This document shows positions 13,907 through 22,472 of a stretch of DNA of 45,917 nucleotides, piece by piece; the first letter of the stretch is position 1; the number at the start of each line of letters is the position of its first letter. The stretch comes from an uncultured Clostridia bacterium (GTDB lineage Bacteria; Bacillota; Clostridia; Christensenellales; Borkfalkiaceae), in contig CAKQSI010000015.1 of the NCBI GenBank assembly GCA_934272745.1, forward strand, positions 1 to 45,917, read 5' to 3'. A program made the position numbers and the translations under genes. The notes beneath the pieces are model-generated. The model worked only from the letters and a program-made list of their open reading frames with translations. It was not told the origin of the DNA and did no database searches.

Positions 13907-14744
13907 AAAGGGCGGGTACGCCGCAGACGCCCGCGAAAATGGTGAGAAAATAGCGCAGAGCCTGAAACAGGTTGTGCGCGGGGAAGATTGCTTTCAGCAA
14001 AAAGCGCAGACCCAGCAGCACCGCAACGCCGAGAATTACGCGCAGCAGTCCTTTCCACGCTTTCTCCGGCGGATCAAACTTTACAAAGCGGTCTTCCAGC
14101 AAAAAACCGACGGCAGCGCCCAGCATACCGCCCGCCGCCTTGAACGAATCCGCACTTTCGGCATAAAGCAAAGGCAAAGCGAGAAAAATCGCCATGCCGA
14201 AAAAGACCCACAGCGCGGCTTTTTCGTTGCGTTCTCCGACCGCGGCGTAGAGTACGGCGCACAGAATGCCGACGGCGGCGCCCGCCAAAACGTCGGTCGG
14301 ATAATGCACGCCGAGATACAGGCGCGAAAGCATCACCAAAACCAGCAACGTAACGAAAATCGCGATACGTCCCTTCTTTTTCGTCGTTACCGACAGGGTG
14401 GTATACGCCGCGCCGGCGTTCATCGAATGTCCGCTGGGGAAGGAATACGACCCGTCGAGATCCTTGGTGGAAACCAGAAAGTTATCCACGTCCACGCGGG
14501 AAACGACGCCTGCCTTGTAAGGGCGCGGGCGGCGGACGAGATCTTTCAAGGCGCCGTTGACGGTCGCCGCGGTAAAGACAGACATCGCAAGCAGCCTGCC
14601 GCGTTTTTTGTCGATTGCGTAATAAAACGCCGCGACCAAAGCGACCAGAAACACTTCTTCGCCGAAAAAGGTGCAGATGCAGGCGACGACGTTTAAAAAG
14701 CCGCACCGGATACTTTCCAGTGCCTGTAAAATGGCTGCGTCCAT
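13887..14744 (-). CDS. PAP2-family membrane phosphatase (285 aa)
   Basis: All three PAP2 motifs are present: KDLVRRPRP (67-75), PSGH (103-106) and SRLYLGVHYPTDVLAG (140-155). This family removes phosphate from lipids such as undecaprenyl pyrophosphate or phosphatidic acid, with the active site on the outer face of the membrane. There are six or more hydrophobic segments. The extra C-terminal part (to FRRPLKL-like end) adds further helices, as in DedA-independent lipid phosphatases of Clostridia. I chose ATG 14744 because AGGAGA precedes it at the right distance; an upstream in-frame extension would run through the promoter at 14793-14821. Lipid substrate is unknown. Confidence 0.88.
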   Translation of the reverse strand: MDAAILQALESIRCGFLNVVACICTFFGEEVFLVALVAAFYYAIDKKRGRLLAMSVFTAATVNGALKDLVRRPRPYKAGVVSRVDVDNFLVSTKDLDGSYSFPSGHSMNAGAAYTTLSVTTKKKGRIAIFVTLLVLVMLSRLYLGVHYPTDVLAGAAVGILCAVLYAAVGERNEKAALWVFFGMAIFLALPLLYAESADSFKAAGGMLGAAVGFLLEDRFVKFDPPEKAWKGLLRVILGVAVLLGLRFLLKAIFPAHNLFQALRYFLTIFAGVCGVPALFKPLKL

Positions 14745-14792
14745 AAAATTTCTCCTGTAATAAAAGCGGAAGTCGATAGAAAAATCAACCTT

Positions 14793-14821
14793 ATTATACC
14801 ACACTTTGGAAAAATTGTCAT
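14793..14821 (-). promoter_or_regulatory. Predicted promoter of the PAP2 gene
   Basis: Minus strand ATGACA (14821-14816), 17-base spacer, TATAAT (14798-14793), about 50 bases before the start codon. Confidence 0.75.
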
Positions 14822-14827
14822 AAATAG

Positions 14828-14857
14828 TTGTGCTTTTTCGGGGAAACGTGGTATAAT
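14828..14857 (+). promoter_or_regulatory. Divergent promoter toward the 14911 gene and glnS
   Basis: TTGTGC (14828-14833), 18-base spacer, TATAAT (14852-14857) in the context GTGGTATAAT. It lies back to back with the PAP2 promoter. Confidence 0.65.
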
Positions 14858-14910
14858 ATTTCAATCATTCATTTTGCGGGACGGAATTTCCGCTAAAGGG
14901 GGCGCGTTTC

Positions 14911-15270
14911 ATGCTGAAAGCGGCGTTGCAACTGCATCCGGATTATTACCTTTACTATGTCGCGAAAGAAGAGGGCGTCACCGTCGCTTGCGGCGGAATC
15001 GACAAAAGCATGACTTTCCGCTACGAAAAGGCGGATCCCGCAGCGATGCCGGAAGCCGTCCGGGTAAAGTGGGAAAAGGAAAACGCAAAGTACGCCGAAC
15101 TTATCTTACGCGCAACCGTCGCGCTGGTGTACGACGGGCCTTTTGACAAGGTGTTTGCGGACGAAAGTTTCGGGTTCGACCTTACGCCCTACGGCTTTGT
15201 AAAAACCGGAAAGGGCTACGAGGGCGAGCGGGAAAATCTCCGCCTTCCGCATTTTTGCGGCGGACATTAA
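14911..15270 (+). CDS. Unknown small protein (119 aa)
   Basis: A compact soluble protein beginning MLKAALQLHPDYYLYYVAKE, with a Gly-Gly-Ile-Asp turn, an alpha-helical middle (VRVKWEKENAKYAELILRAT) and an ending rich in Gly and aromatic residues. I recognise no family. ATG 14911 follows AAAGGGGGCG. The gene is followed 74 bases later by glnS, and a divergent promoter lies directly upstream at 14828-14857, so it may be co-transcribed with glnS. Composition and codon choice match the neighbours, so it is probably a native gene. Confidence 0.75.
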   Translation: MLKAALQLHPDYYLYYVAKEEGVTVACGGIDKSMTFRYEKADPAAMPEAVRVKWEKENAKYAELILRATVALVYDGPFDKVFADESFGFDLTPYGFVKTGKGYEGERENLRLPHFCGGH

Positions 15271-15344
15271 ACGGAGAAAGGGAACGCCGCCGCCAAACCA
15301 CCAACCGAAAATCATTTTTGTTATATCATAAAGAGGGAGTTATT

Positions 15345-16976
15345 ATGACCGAACCTACGAATTTTATCGAAGCCATCGTCAGCGAAGATCTGGAATCGGG
15401 CAAAATTACCGCCGTGCAGACGCGGTTCCCGCCCGAGCCGAACGGTTATCTCCACGTCGGACACGCGAAGAGTATGTGCATCAACTTCGGCATCGCGAAA
15501 AAATACGGGGGCAAATGCAACCTGTTTTACGACGATACCAACCCGTCGAAAGAAAAGACCGAGTACGTCAAAGCCATCGAGGCGGATATCCGCTGGCTGG
15601 GCTTTTCCTGGGCGACCATTCATTACGCTTCCGACTTTTTCGATACCATTTACGAAAAGGCGGTCAAACTGATCAAAGAGGGCAAAGCCTACGTCAGCGA
15701 CGAAACGGCGGACGAGATCCGTCAGCGCCGCGGGACGCTTACCGAACCGGGCGTGGAAAGTCCTTTCCGCAACCGCTCTGTAGAAGAGAACTTAGAACTT
15801 TTCACCGCCATGAAAGACGGCAAGTTTGCCGACGGCGAAAAGGTGCTGCGCGCCAAAATCGATATGGCTTCCCCCAACATCAATATGCGCGACCCCGTTA
15901 TCTATCGTATTCTGCGCGCCACCCATCACCGCACGGGGGATAAGTGGTGCATCTATCCCATGTACGACTTTGCGCACCCCATCTGCGATTCCATGCAGGG
16001 CGTGACCCATTCTCTCTGCACGCTGGAATTTGAGGATCATCGCCCGCTGTATAACTGGGTGACCGAAAACTGCGGCTTCGACCCCCGTCCGCGGCAGATC
16101 GAATTCGCCCGCCTGAACATCGAAAACACTTTGATGAGCAAGCGCTATCTCAAAAAGTTGGTGGAAGAACACGCCGTGGAAGGCTGGGACGATCCCCGGA
16201 TGCCCACGCTTTCCGGGATTCGCAACCGCGGCATTCCCGCAGAAGCGCTCATCGATTTTTGCGAACGCGTCGGCGTCTGCAAAGCCAATTCCGAAGTGGA
16301 AGCGGGCTATCTCGACGCCGTGGTGCGCGACTATCTTAATATCCACGCCGACCGCGCGATGGCGATTCTGCACCCCTTAAAGGTGAAACTTTTAAACGCG
16401 AAAAGCGAAACGCTTTCTTTCGATAAAAATCCCAACGCACCCGAAGAGGGCGCGCGCGAAATTTCGTTCTCGGACGAGATCTATATCGACGCGGACGACT
16501 TCTCGCTCGACCCTCCGCCCAAGTATCACCGGTTGAAAAAAGACGGGTACGTCCGCCTGAAAAACGCGTATATCATTCACTATGAGGACGTCGTTATGAA
16601 CGAGGACGGCACCGTAAAAGAACTCCTGTGCTCGGTAGTCGAACACAGCAAGAGCGGCAGCGACGAAAGCGGCATCAAGTGCAAGGGCGTCATTCAGTGG
16701 GTGGACGCAAAAACCTGCGTGGACGCGGAATTCCGTCAGTATTCTTCTCTCCTGAAAGACGCCGACTATCCCGGTCAGGACTTCGGCGAACGGTTGAATT
16801 ACGACTCGGTCAAAGTGACTTACGGCAAAGCCGAACCTTTCTTAAGCGAAGCCTCGGACGGGGAACGCTTCCAGTTGCTCCGCACGGGCTATTACGTCAA
16901 GCGCACGAAAAAGGACGGCGGTCTGCTGCTTTCCGAGATCGTGTCGATGAAAGATAATTTCAACGCGAAAAAATAA
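15345..16976 (+). CDS. glnS: Glutaminyl-tRNA synthetase (543 aa)
   Basis: Class I synthetase with the HIGH-type motif HVGH (residues 37-40, after PPEPNGYL) and the KMSKS-type motif LMSKRYL near residues 263-269. Length agrees with bacterial GlnRS (about 550). The tract YDDTNPSKEKTEYV and the ATHHRTGDKWCIYPMYDFAHP region are also typical and distinguish it from GluRS. It charges tRNA-Gln directly, so this organism need not rely only on the GatCAB amidation route for glutamine. ATG 15345 follows AGAGGGAG; an open frame extends upstream into the previous gene but has no ribosome site. No T-box leader is visible upstream. Confidence 0.96.
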   Translation: MTEPTNFIEAIVSEDLESGKITAVQTRFPPEPNGYLHVGHAKSMCINFGIAKKYGGKCNLFYDDTNPSKEKTEYVKAIEADIRWLGFSWATIHYASDFFDTIYEKAVKLIKEGKAYVSDETADEIRQRRGTLTEPGVESPFRNRSVEENLELFTAMKDGKFADGEKVLRAKIDMASPNINMRDPVIYRILRATHHRTGDKWCIYPMYDFAHPICDSMQGVTHSLCTLEFEDHRPLYNWVTENCGFDPRPRQIEFARLNIENTLMSKRYLKKLVEEHAVEGWDDPRMPTLSGIRNRGIPAEALIDFCERVGVCKANSEVEAGYLDAVVRDYLNIHADRAMAILHPLKVKLLNAKSETLSFDKNPNAPEEGAREISFSDEIYIDADDFSLDPPPKYHRLKKDGYVRLKNAYIIHYEDVVMNEDGTVKELLCSVVEHSKSGSDESGIKCKGVIQWVDAKTCVDAEFRQYSSLLKDADYPGQDFGERLNYDSVKVTYGKAEPFLSEASDGERFQLLRTGYYVKRTKKDGGLLLSEIVSMKDNFNAKK

Positions 16977-17169
16977 TTTTTTCCGCGCGGATTCCGTTGG
17001 AAAAGGGAGAAAGTCCTGCGGGTTTTTGGGTCGAAAAAACGTTTTTCGTTCCCGAAACCGGGGAACGTACTTCCGTTTTCGGGATAGGCAACCGTATTTG
17101 CGGCGCCGGCAGGGCGCGATATCCGGATTTAAGGCGGGCTTTCTGCTTCGCAATCCGGAAAAATAAAAG

Positions 17170-17199
17170 TTGACAAACCACCCCGTTTTAGACTATAAT
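17170..17199 (+). promoter_or_regulatory. Predicted promoter of the 17261 gene
   Basis: TTGACA (17170-17175), 18-base spacer, TATAAT (17194-17199), about 60 bases before the start. Confidence 0.85.
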
Positions 17200-17260
17200 T
17201 GCACTATATAGCATAAAGCGTTATGGGCTGAGGGTTAAAAAAGCCCGCACGGGGGAATAT

Positions 17261-18019
17261 ATGAAAAAACGCGGACAACCGAATCCTTCTAAAGCGCCGC
17301 CGGCGAAAAACCCGCCGGCTTCGGGCGCGGTTCCGGCAGACGCCGATCTTTCCGTGCTTTCTTTGGAAGTGGAACGGGAAAAGGCTGCGCTGCTCCGCAA
17401 GAAAGCGGAGAAAGAGGAAACCGAAAATCTCCGTGCAAAGCAGTTGGAGTTTTCGGACGCGGCGGCGGAGGTCGAAGCGGACGAAAAGTCTGCGTGCCGG
17501 AAAGCCCCCCGTTTCAACCGGAAAGACCCCCGTATCCAAAAGAACCGGGAGCGTGCGCACCCCGTGCGCGCGTTAGGGTTTCTGCTGTTTTCCTTCGCGA
17601 TTCTCGCGCTGTTTTTCCTGCCGGCGATCGGGGCAAACGGAAAGTCGGTTTCGGCGTTCGACCTGTTAAAGTTGACGGCGGCGGCAAAGGAAAACGTTGC
17701 GGCGTTCTCGCTGTCGCTCACGCCCGCGCAGGAGGCGCTGGTGGAAAAAACTTCGCTGCCGCTTTGGGGAGCGGCGATCTGTATTCTTTCGGCGGCGGTC
17801 ACTTTGCTGTTTACGGCGCGGTACCGTTCGGCGATCAAAACGCTGCTGGCAGCGCTGTTTTCGGCGGCGTTCGTGTTTTTCGTCTGCGTTATTATTCTTG
17901 CAAATCTGGCGTTTTCCATCGGTGCGGTGTGTTACGGACTGGTAACGCTGGCGGCGGGCGATCTCGTGACGTTGCTTTTTCTTCTGTGCTTTTACACCCG
18001 TTTAAGGATTAAGATATAG
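17261..18019 (+). CDS. Unknown four-helix membrane protein with a charged N-terminus (252 aa)
   Basis: Residues 1-105 are hydrophilic, rich in Lys, Glu, Ala and Pro, with a coiled-coil-like stretch (LEVEREKAALLRKKAEKEE). At least four hydrophobic segments follow, near residues 108-127, 166-186, 192-215 and 222-245. No family is recognised. ATG 17261 follows GGGGGA. It precedes the CvpA-like gene by about 100 bases on the same strand with no terminator between, so the two may be co-transcribed from the promoter at 17170-17199. The arrangement (charged cytoplasmic N-terminus, membrane domain) would suit a scaffold or envelope-stress role, but this is only a guess. Confidence 0.7.
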   Translation: MKKRGQPNPSKAPPAKNPPASGAVPADADLSVLSLEVEREKAALLRKKAEKEETENLRAKQLEFSDAAAEVEADEKSACRKAPRFNRKDPRIQKNRERAHPVRALGFLLFSFAILALFFLPAIGANGKSVSAFDLLKLTAAAKENVAAFSLSLTPAQEALVEKTSLPLWGAAICILSAAVTLLFTARYRSAIKTLLAALFSAAFVFFVCVIILANLAFSIGAVCYGLVTLAAGDLVTLLFLLCFYTRLRIKI

Positions 18020-18120
18020 CGGAATGGTATTCCCCGGCGCAAATCGGCGGCGTTTGTGCGCCGCGGCTTTTGCAAACGGATGGGGTAAGAGAAGAAAAAT
18101 GAGGTTTTAAGGAGGCAATT

Positions 18121-18807
18121 ATGGTTGCGGATATCGTATTCATCGCAATCGTTCTTATTCTGGCGGTGGTCGGCTACGTCAAAAGTTTCAGCGGCATTCT
18201 TACCGAACTTTTGTCCGTCGTCTGCGTCGTTCTCGGCGTGATTTTGCTGACGCCGCAAATCGTGGCGCTCTTTGCCAAAATGGGCATGGAAGCGTCCATT
18301 GCGAAGTCTTTGGCGGGTTCGTTTGCCAAAGACCCCGTACTTTCGACCGCGGTGATCACGGGAGGGGAAACCCCCATCACGCTGGCTTCGGCGCTGATTT
18401 CGGCTGGGTTGCCCGCGTTCGTTTCCAACCCGGCAAGCGATCTGATCGCAAAACTGACCCCGGTGGAAGAGGGAATGAAGGTCGCCGATATTCTCGCCAC
18501 CGCCTGCGCGAAAATCATCGATTACGCGATCGCGGGCGTGCTGCTCATCATCGTGATCTGCATCGTGTTCTCACTCCTGAAAAAACTGTTCCGCCTGACG
18601 CATGCTGTGCCGGCGCTCCGGATTCTGGACGGGATCCTCGGGATCTGTCTTGCCGTGGGGATCTTTGTTTCGATCGTGATGCTGGCGTTTGCTTTCGTCG
18701 GGAAGAACGAGAGTTCGGATCTGGCGCAAAAATTTATCAACCTCGTCAATCAGACCGAAATCTGGAAATATTTTTACGCCCACAATTTACTGGGAAACGT
18801 TTTTTAA
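18121..18807 (+). CDS. CvpA-family membrane protein (228 aa)
   Basis: The N-terminal pattern DIVFIAIVLILAVVGYVKSF followed by a Gly-Ile-Leu helix and two later membrane helices (near residues 135-158 and 175-200) fits the CvpA / colicin V production family, small inner-membrane proteins of uncertain function. A long extracellular or periplasmic-side segment (about residues 50-130) is larger than in E. coli CvpA. ATG 18121 follows a strong AAGGAGG site. Transcription probably ends at the perfect terminator 18823-18867. Confidence 0.65.
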   Translation: MVADIVFIAIVLILAVVGYVKSFSGILTELLSVVCVVLGVILLTPQIVALFAKMGMEASIAKSLAGSFAKDPVLSTAVITGGETPITLASALISAGLPAFVSNPASDLIAKLTPVEEGMKVADILATACAKIIDYAIAGVLLIIVICIVFSLLKKLFRLTHAVPALRILDGILGICLAVGIFVSIVMLAFAFVGKNESSDLAQKFINLVNQTEIWKYFYAHNLLGNVF

Positions 18808-18822
18808 TAAGCAAACTGATCT

Positions 18823-18867
18823 GGGCGCGGGGTTTGCCGAACGGCAAACCCCGCGCCCGATTTTTTT
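18823..18867 (+). terminator. Rho-independent terminator, 16-bp stem
   Basis: GGGCGCGGGGTTTGCC (18823-18838) pairs perfectly with GGCAAACCCCGCGCCC (18843-18858) over a GAAC loop, followed by GATTTTTTT. Confidence 0.93.
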
Positions 18868-19013
18868 ACCGTTTTCCATTACCCTGAAGGGAGCGCGGAA
18901 AACGACTGCCGCGCAGTATGGGTGAAAACGGCGCGGCGTAACAGATAGGCTGGTTCCCCGTTAAAAAGAGGAGAAAAAGGGGGATATCGGCAGAAAAACG
19001 AGAGAAAAGGCGT

Positions 19014-19166
19014 TCAAGCCGTTTTTCCGTTTGCGCATTCGGTGTGGGGCAAGGCAATCCCGCGTTAATTTTTGTTTTCAAGCCGTTTTTCGGTTTGCGC
19101 ATTCGGTGTGGGGCAAGGCAATCCCGCGTTTAATTTTTGTTTTCAAGCCGTTTTTCCGTTTGCGCC
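19014..19166. repeat. Two tandem 64/65-bp copies plus the 3' end of a lipoprotein gene
   Basis: A unit beginning TCAAGCCGTTTTTCCGTTTG runs 19014-19077 and is repeated with one indel and one or two changes at 19078-19142. The first 23 bases recur a third time at 19143-19165, where on the minus strand they are the last codons and the TGA stop of the lipoprotein gene. So the gene's 3' end has been copied twice downstream of itself, together with about 40 bases of other sequence. Confidence 0.92.
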
Positions 19167-19820
19167 TTTGACGGCGAGGACGGCGCCGGTTTTTCCGTCA
19201 ACGAGTGCGGAAAGGCTTTCCCCGTTTTCGGGAATAAAGCAGATAAACCAGTAAACGGCGCTTTCCACGGCGGTCAGCCGGGCGTGGATTTCCCCCGTAA
19301 ATTTGCCTTTTACAAGGTGGGGTTTCAGGTCGGATTCCAAAGCGTCAAAGGCGGCGGAAATTGCCGATTTCGGGGATACGTCCGTTAAAATCCGGTGCAT
19401 TTCCACCGATTGCGATTCCCCGTTTCGGTAGATCGTGACCAAAAAATCGCCGTCCGGAATCCCGGGGACGGAAAGGTTTGCAAAAAGGTAGGTCGCCGCG
19501 GGCGAGAAAGTCGCTTTTGCCGCGTAGGTCTTGCCGCCGAGCGTGACCGCAACCGAAAATTCCTCCCCCTCCGAAAAGGAGGAAAGGGGGGTAAACCGTA
19601 CGGAAAACAGGGGGTACGGTTCGCCCGCTTTGCCGTCGGCAAGAAAGGGGGATTCCCGCTTTCCCGCAGAAACGGTAACGGTATAACACGGGTTTTCCCC
19701 CGTATAAAGGGCGGAAACGAGGTCGCTCACGCGCGAAAAATCGCCGTTCCTTTTTCCGCAGGCGGAAAAGGAAAACAGCAGGGAAGCCGATAAAAAAGCG
19801 AGCAGAAATTTCCGGAACAT
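19143..19820 (-). CDS. Unknown lipoprotein (225 aa)
   Basis: The N-terminus MFRKFLLAFLSASLLFSFSAC is a lipoprotein signal with a FSAC lipobox at Cys21. The mature part looks like an all-beta protein (FSVRFTPLSSFSEGEEFSVAV, GKTYAAKATFSP, DFLVTIYRNG) and then a mixed helix-strand part ending VYWFICFIPENGESLSALVD with KTGAVLAV. That last pattern is reminiscent of PepSY-type domains, but not strongly enough to call. ATG 19820 has an AAAGGAG site. It is divergent from the gene at 20170. A 19-bp near-perfect palindrome at 19867-19885 lies just upstream. Confidence 0.75.
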   Translation of the reverse strand: MFRKFLLAFLSASLLFSFSACGKRNGDFSRVSDLVSALYTGENPCYTVTVSAGKRESPFLADGKAGEPYPLFSVRFTPLSSFSEGEEFSVAVTLGGKTYAAKATFSPAATYLFANLSVPGIPDGDFLVTIYRNGESQSVEMHRILTDVSPKSAISAAFDALESDLKPHLVKGKFTGEIHARLTAVESAVYWFICFIPENGESLSALVDGKTGAVLAVKGANGKTA

Positions 19821-19866
19821 CGTATTCTCCTTTGCCGGGCAGCGGCATATGACAGGGCGCCGGCGT

Positions 19867-19885
19867 ATTGTAATATTATTGCAAT
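19867..19885. promoter_or_regulatory. Near-perfect 19-bp palindrome, operator-like
   Basis: ATTGTAATA and TATTGCAAT (9 bp each, one mismatch) flank a central T, 47 bases upstream of the lipoprotein start and between divergent genes. The size and position suit a dimeric repressor. The rest of the gap 19821-20169 holds a plus-strand promoter and a leader hairpin. Confidence 0.5.
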
Positions 19886-20018
19886 AAAATTTCAGTAAAA
19901 GCCGGCGATTTTGCGGCGCGTTGCCGTAATGTTCCCGACGCGTTGCCGTAAAGCCTCCGCCGTTTTACAATATATGACAAAAAATGCGGAAAAATGTCGA
20001 TACGAAAGTAAAAAGCAG

Positions 20019-20048
20019 TTGATTTTTTTGGGCGGCTTGTGTTATAAT
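20019..20048 (+). promoter_or_regulatory. Predicted promoter of the 20170 gene
   Basis: TTGATT (20019-20024), 18-base spacer, TATAAT (20043-20048) in the context TGTGTTATAAT, an extended -10 form. It gives a leader of about 115 bases. Confidence 0.75.
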
Positions 20049-20130
20049 ATCTGCTAATAAACCTGCTGCTTGCAGAAGGGTTTACCGGAGAGATTGCAAG
20101 GAGGCGCAGCGCCGCTGCGTCAATAGCGAG

Positions 20131-20150
20131 AAATGCCTTTCGGGGCATTT
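20131..20150 (+). promoter_or_regulatory. Leader hairpin before the 20170 gene
   Basis: AAATGCC-TTTC-GGGGCATTT forms a short stem in the leader, just ahead of the GGGAGG ribosome site. Role unknown. Confidence 0.35.
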
Positions 20151-20169
20151 TCGGGAGGAAAATCGGTTC

Positions 20170-20844
20170 ATGAATAAACTCGTTCTGAAAACCGCCGCAA
20201 TAACGTTGACCGTCGCGATTTCCGCCAGTTTGCTGGCGGTCTGCGTGATGGCTCTTTTTTTTCCTTCGGTGGTGGCTTCCTCTTCGGCAAAAATGGGATT
20301 ATACAGCATAGGGGCGAATTTCGAGCAGATCGCGTACAACCGGCACCCGTCTACCGAGCGGCTGGGGAAACTCATCGATTTTGCCGCCGCCGGCAAGCGT
20401 TACGGCATGCTGGTGAAGTACTGCCCGGAAATGGCGGAAGATTCGCATTTTGAAAAATACGCGGCGTACCGCGACGAAAACAAGGACAGTCTGATCGCGG
20501 GCGATTACAAAAACTATCTGTACGGCACTTACGCCGTTGCGTTATATAAGAAGAATCGGGAGACGGAAGCGCTTGCCGCGGTCAAAGTCGCGGTCAGCCG
20601 CGAATATCCCAAAAACAACGCGGCGCAGTACCTGCTTTACGCCGAACTGGACAAAGAAGACGGTGAAAATCTGCTGCTTCTCGTCGAATATCTCGAAGGG
20701 CTGTATTACTTTCTCAAGTTGGAGGGGGGCGGCAGCGTTCAAACCACCGAGATGTCCGATCTTTGCAAGGATATCACGATCTGTTACGAATCCTTAGGCC
20801 CGGCGTACGCCGAAGTCGCGGCAATGTGGAGCAGCCGCATTTAA
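20170..20844 (+). CDS. Unknown membrane-anchored helical protein (224 aa)
   Basis: A single N-terminal hydrophobic helix (residues 6-38, ITLTVAISASLLAVCVMALF) is followed by an all-helical exported domain. The helices come in pairs (FEQIAYNRHPSTERLGKLIDF, YLYGTYAVALYKKNRETEAL, YLLYAELDKEDGENLLLLVEYLEGL), a TPR-like pattern without a clear consensus. ATG 20170 follows GGGAGG at 11 bases, longer than ideal. It lies directly upstream of guaB but has its own promoter, and no functional link to purine synthesis is suggested. Confidence 0.7.
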   Translation: MNKLVLKTAAITLTVAISASLLAVCVMALFFPSVVASSSAKMGLYSIGANFEQIAYNRHPSTERLGKLIDFAAAGKRYGMLVKYCPEMAEDSHFEKYAAYRDENKDSLIAGDYKNYLYGTYAVALYKKNRETEALAAVKVAVSREYPKNNAAQYLLYAELDKEDGENLLLLVEYLEGLYYFLKLEGGGSVQTTEMSDLCKDITICYESLGPAYAEVAAMWSSRI

Positions 20845-21014
20845 AAGTGCTTGGAAAAGAACCGTTTGAAGAAGGCGGCGCAGCGAAAAACCGCTTATAA
20901 AAAGCGGCGTGGAGAAACGGGCGCAACCGGCGCCGACTTTTCACCCGCTTTCAAATATACGCTAATTCAAGTCAAGTTAAATCAATTTTACCGATATAGA
21001 AAAGGAGAGACGCT

Positions 21015-22469
21015 ATGAACAAAATCGTAAAAGAAGGGATCACGTTTGACGACGTACTGATCATTCCCGCGGCGAGCGACGTTACGCCCAATCTGGTAAA
21101 GATCGGTACCGAACTGACGCCCACGTTAAAACTCAACATTCCGATTCTTTCCGCGGCAATGGATACCGTTACCGAAAGCCGGCTTGCCATCGCCATGGCA
21201 CGGGAAGGCGGTATGGGGATCATTCACAAGAATATGCCCATCGAAAAGCAGGCGGAGGAAGTAGACAGGGTTAAACGCAGCGAACACGGCGTTATTACCG
21301 ACCCCTTCCATCTCTCGCCCGATCATTACGTTTCGGAAGCGCTCGCGCTTATGGAACGTTACCGTATCAGCGGCGTCCCCGTGACCCAGAACGGCAAACT
21401 GGTCGGCATTCTCACCAACCGCGACCTGCGGTTCATCACCGATTTCGAACAGCCTATCAAAAACCTGATGACCAAAGAAAATCTGGTCACCGCGCCGGTC
21501 GGAACTTCGCTGGAAGAAGCAAAGCGCATTCTTGCCAGACACCGCATCGAAAAACTTCCTTTGGTAGACGCGGAAGGCAATCTGAAAGGGCTGATCACCA
21601 TTAAAGATATCGAAAAAGCCATTCAATACCCCAACTCCGCAAAAGACGCCAACGGCAGACTTCTCGTCGGCGCCGCGATCGGTTTCGGTCACGACACGAT
21701 GGAGCGGCTGGACGCGCTGGTTGCGGCAAAGGTGGACGCCGTCGTTGCGGATTCCGCTCACGGACACAGCAAGGGCGTTATCGATAAGGTCCGCGAAATC
21801 AAAAAACGTTATCCGCACCTCAACGTTATCGCGGGGAACGTCGCCACGGCGGACGCGACCGAAGCGCTCATCGACGCCGGCGCGGACGTGGTCAAGGTGG
21901 GGATCGGACCCGGTTCCATCTGCACCACCCGTATCGTTGCGGGGATCGGCGTTCCGCAGATGACGGCGGTTATGGACTGCGCGGAACGTGCGGACAAACT
22001 GGGTAAACGCATCATTGCCGACGGCGGAATCAAATACAGCGGCGATATTACCAAGGCGCTGGGCGGCGGCGCTTCCGCAGTCATGCTGGGCAGCCTGCTT
22101 GCGGGAACGCTGGAAAGCCCGGGCGAGATCGAAATTTATCAGGGCAGAAGTTTCAAGGTTTATCGCGGCATGGGTTCTTTGGGCGCTATGGCGCTGGGCA
22201 GCAAGGATCGTTATTTTCAGGAAGACGCCAAAAAACTGGTTCCGGAAGGGGTCGAAGGGCGCGTTCCTTACCGCGGAACGGTTGCGGAGATCATTTTCCA
22301 GATGATCGGCGGTATCCGCGCGGGCATGGGCTACTGCGGCGCGCACGATATCGAAGAATTGCGCCACAATACGCGCTTCGTTAAAATTTCCAACGCCGCG
22401 CTGGTCGAAAGCCACCCGCACGACATCAGCATCACGAAAGAAGCGCCGAACTACAGCACGAGGGGCTAA
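21015..22469 (+). CDS. guaB: IMP dehydrogenase (484 aa)
   Basis: The typical start TFDDVLIIPA, a CBS-domain pair at about residues 95-210 (THRDL-like LTNRDLRFI, ITIKDIEKAI), the catalytic loop GPGSICTTRIVAG with its active-site Cys, and the C-terminal YRGMGSLGAM and EGVEGRVPYRGTV flap identify IMPDH. It oxidises IMP to XMP with NAD, the first committed step of GMP synthesis. ATG 21015 has an AAAGGAGAG site. guaA follows after three bases, so the two are one operon. I see no purine riboswitch or PurR-type element in the 170 bases upstream. Confidence 0.98.
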   Translation: MNKIVKEGITFDDVLIIPAASDVTPNLVKIGTELTPTLKLNIPILSAAMDTVTESRLAIAMAREGGMGIIHKNMPIEKQAEEVDRVKRSEHGVITDPFHLSPDHYVSEALALMERYRISGVPVTQNGKLVGILTNRDLRFITDFEQPIKNLMTKENLVTAPVGTSLEEAKRILARHRIEKLPLVDAEGNLKGLITIKDIEKAIQYPNSAKDANGRLLVGAAIGFGHDTMERLDALVAAKVDAVVADSAHGHSKGVIDKVREIKKRYPHLNVIAGNVATADATEALIDAGADVVKVGIGPGSICTTRIVAGIGVPQMTAVMDCAERADKLGKRIIADGGIKYSGDITKALGGGASAVMLGSLLAGTLESPGEIEIYQGRSFKVYRGMGSLGAMALGSKDRYFQEDAKKLVPEGVEGRVPYRGTVAEIIFQMIGGIRAGMGYCGAHDIEELRHNTRFVKISNAALVESHPHDISITKEAPNYSTRG

Positions 22470-22472
22470 ATT

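Noticed and set aside
14745..14864. Forty-codon N-terminal extension of the PAP2 protein
   Set aside because: It would be encoded across the promoter at 14793-14821, and ATG 14744 has a good ribosome site.
19014..19142. CRISPR array
   Set aside because: Only two long, nearly identical adjacent units with no spacers. It is a tandem duplication, not a repeat-spacer array.
20845..21014. Purine riboswitch or PurR box upstream of guaB
   Set aside because: No conserved aptamer core or direct-repeat box was found. A CCGCTT / AAGCGG hairpin near 20890-20908 is not enough.
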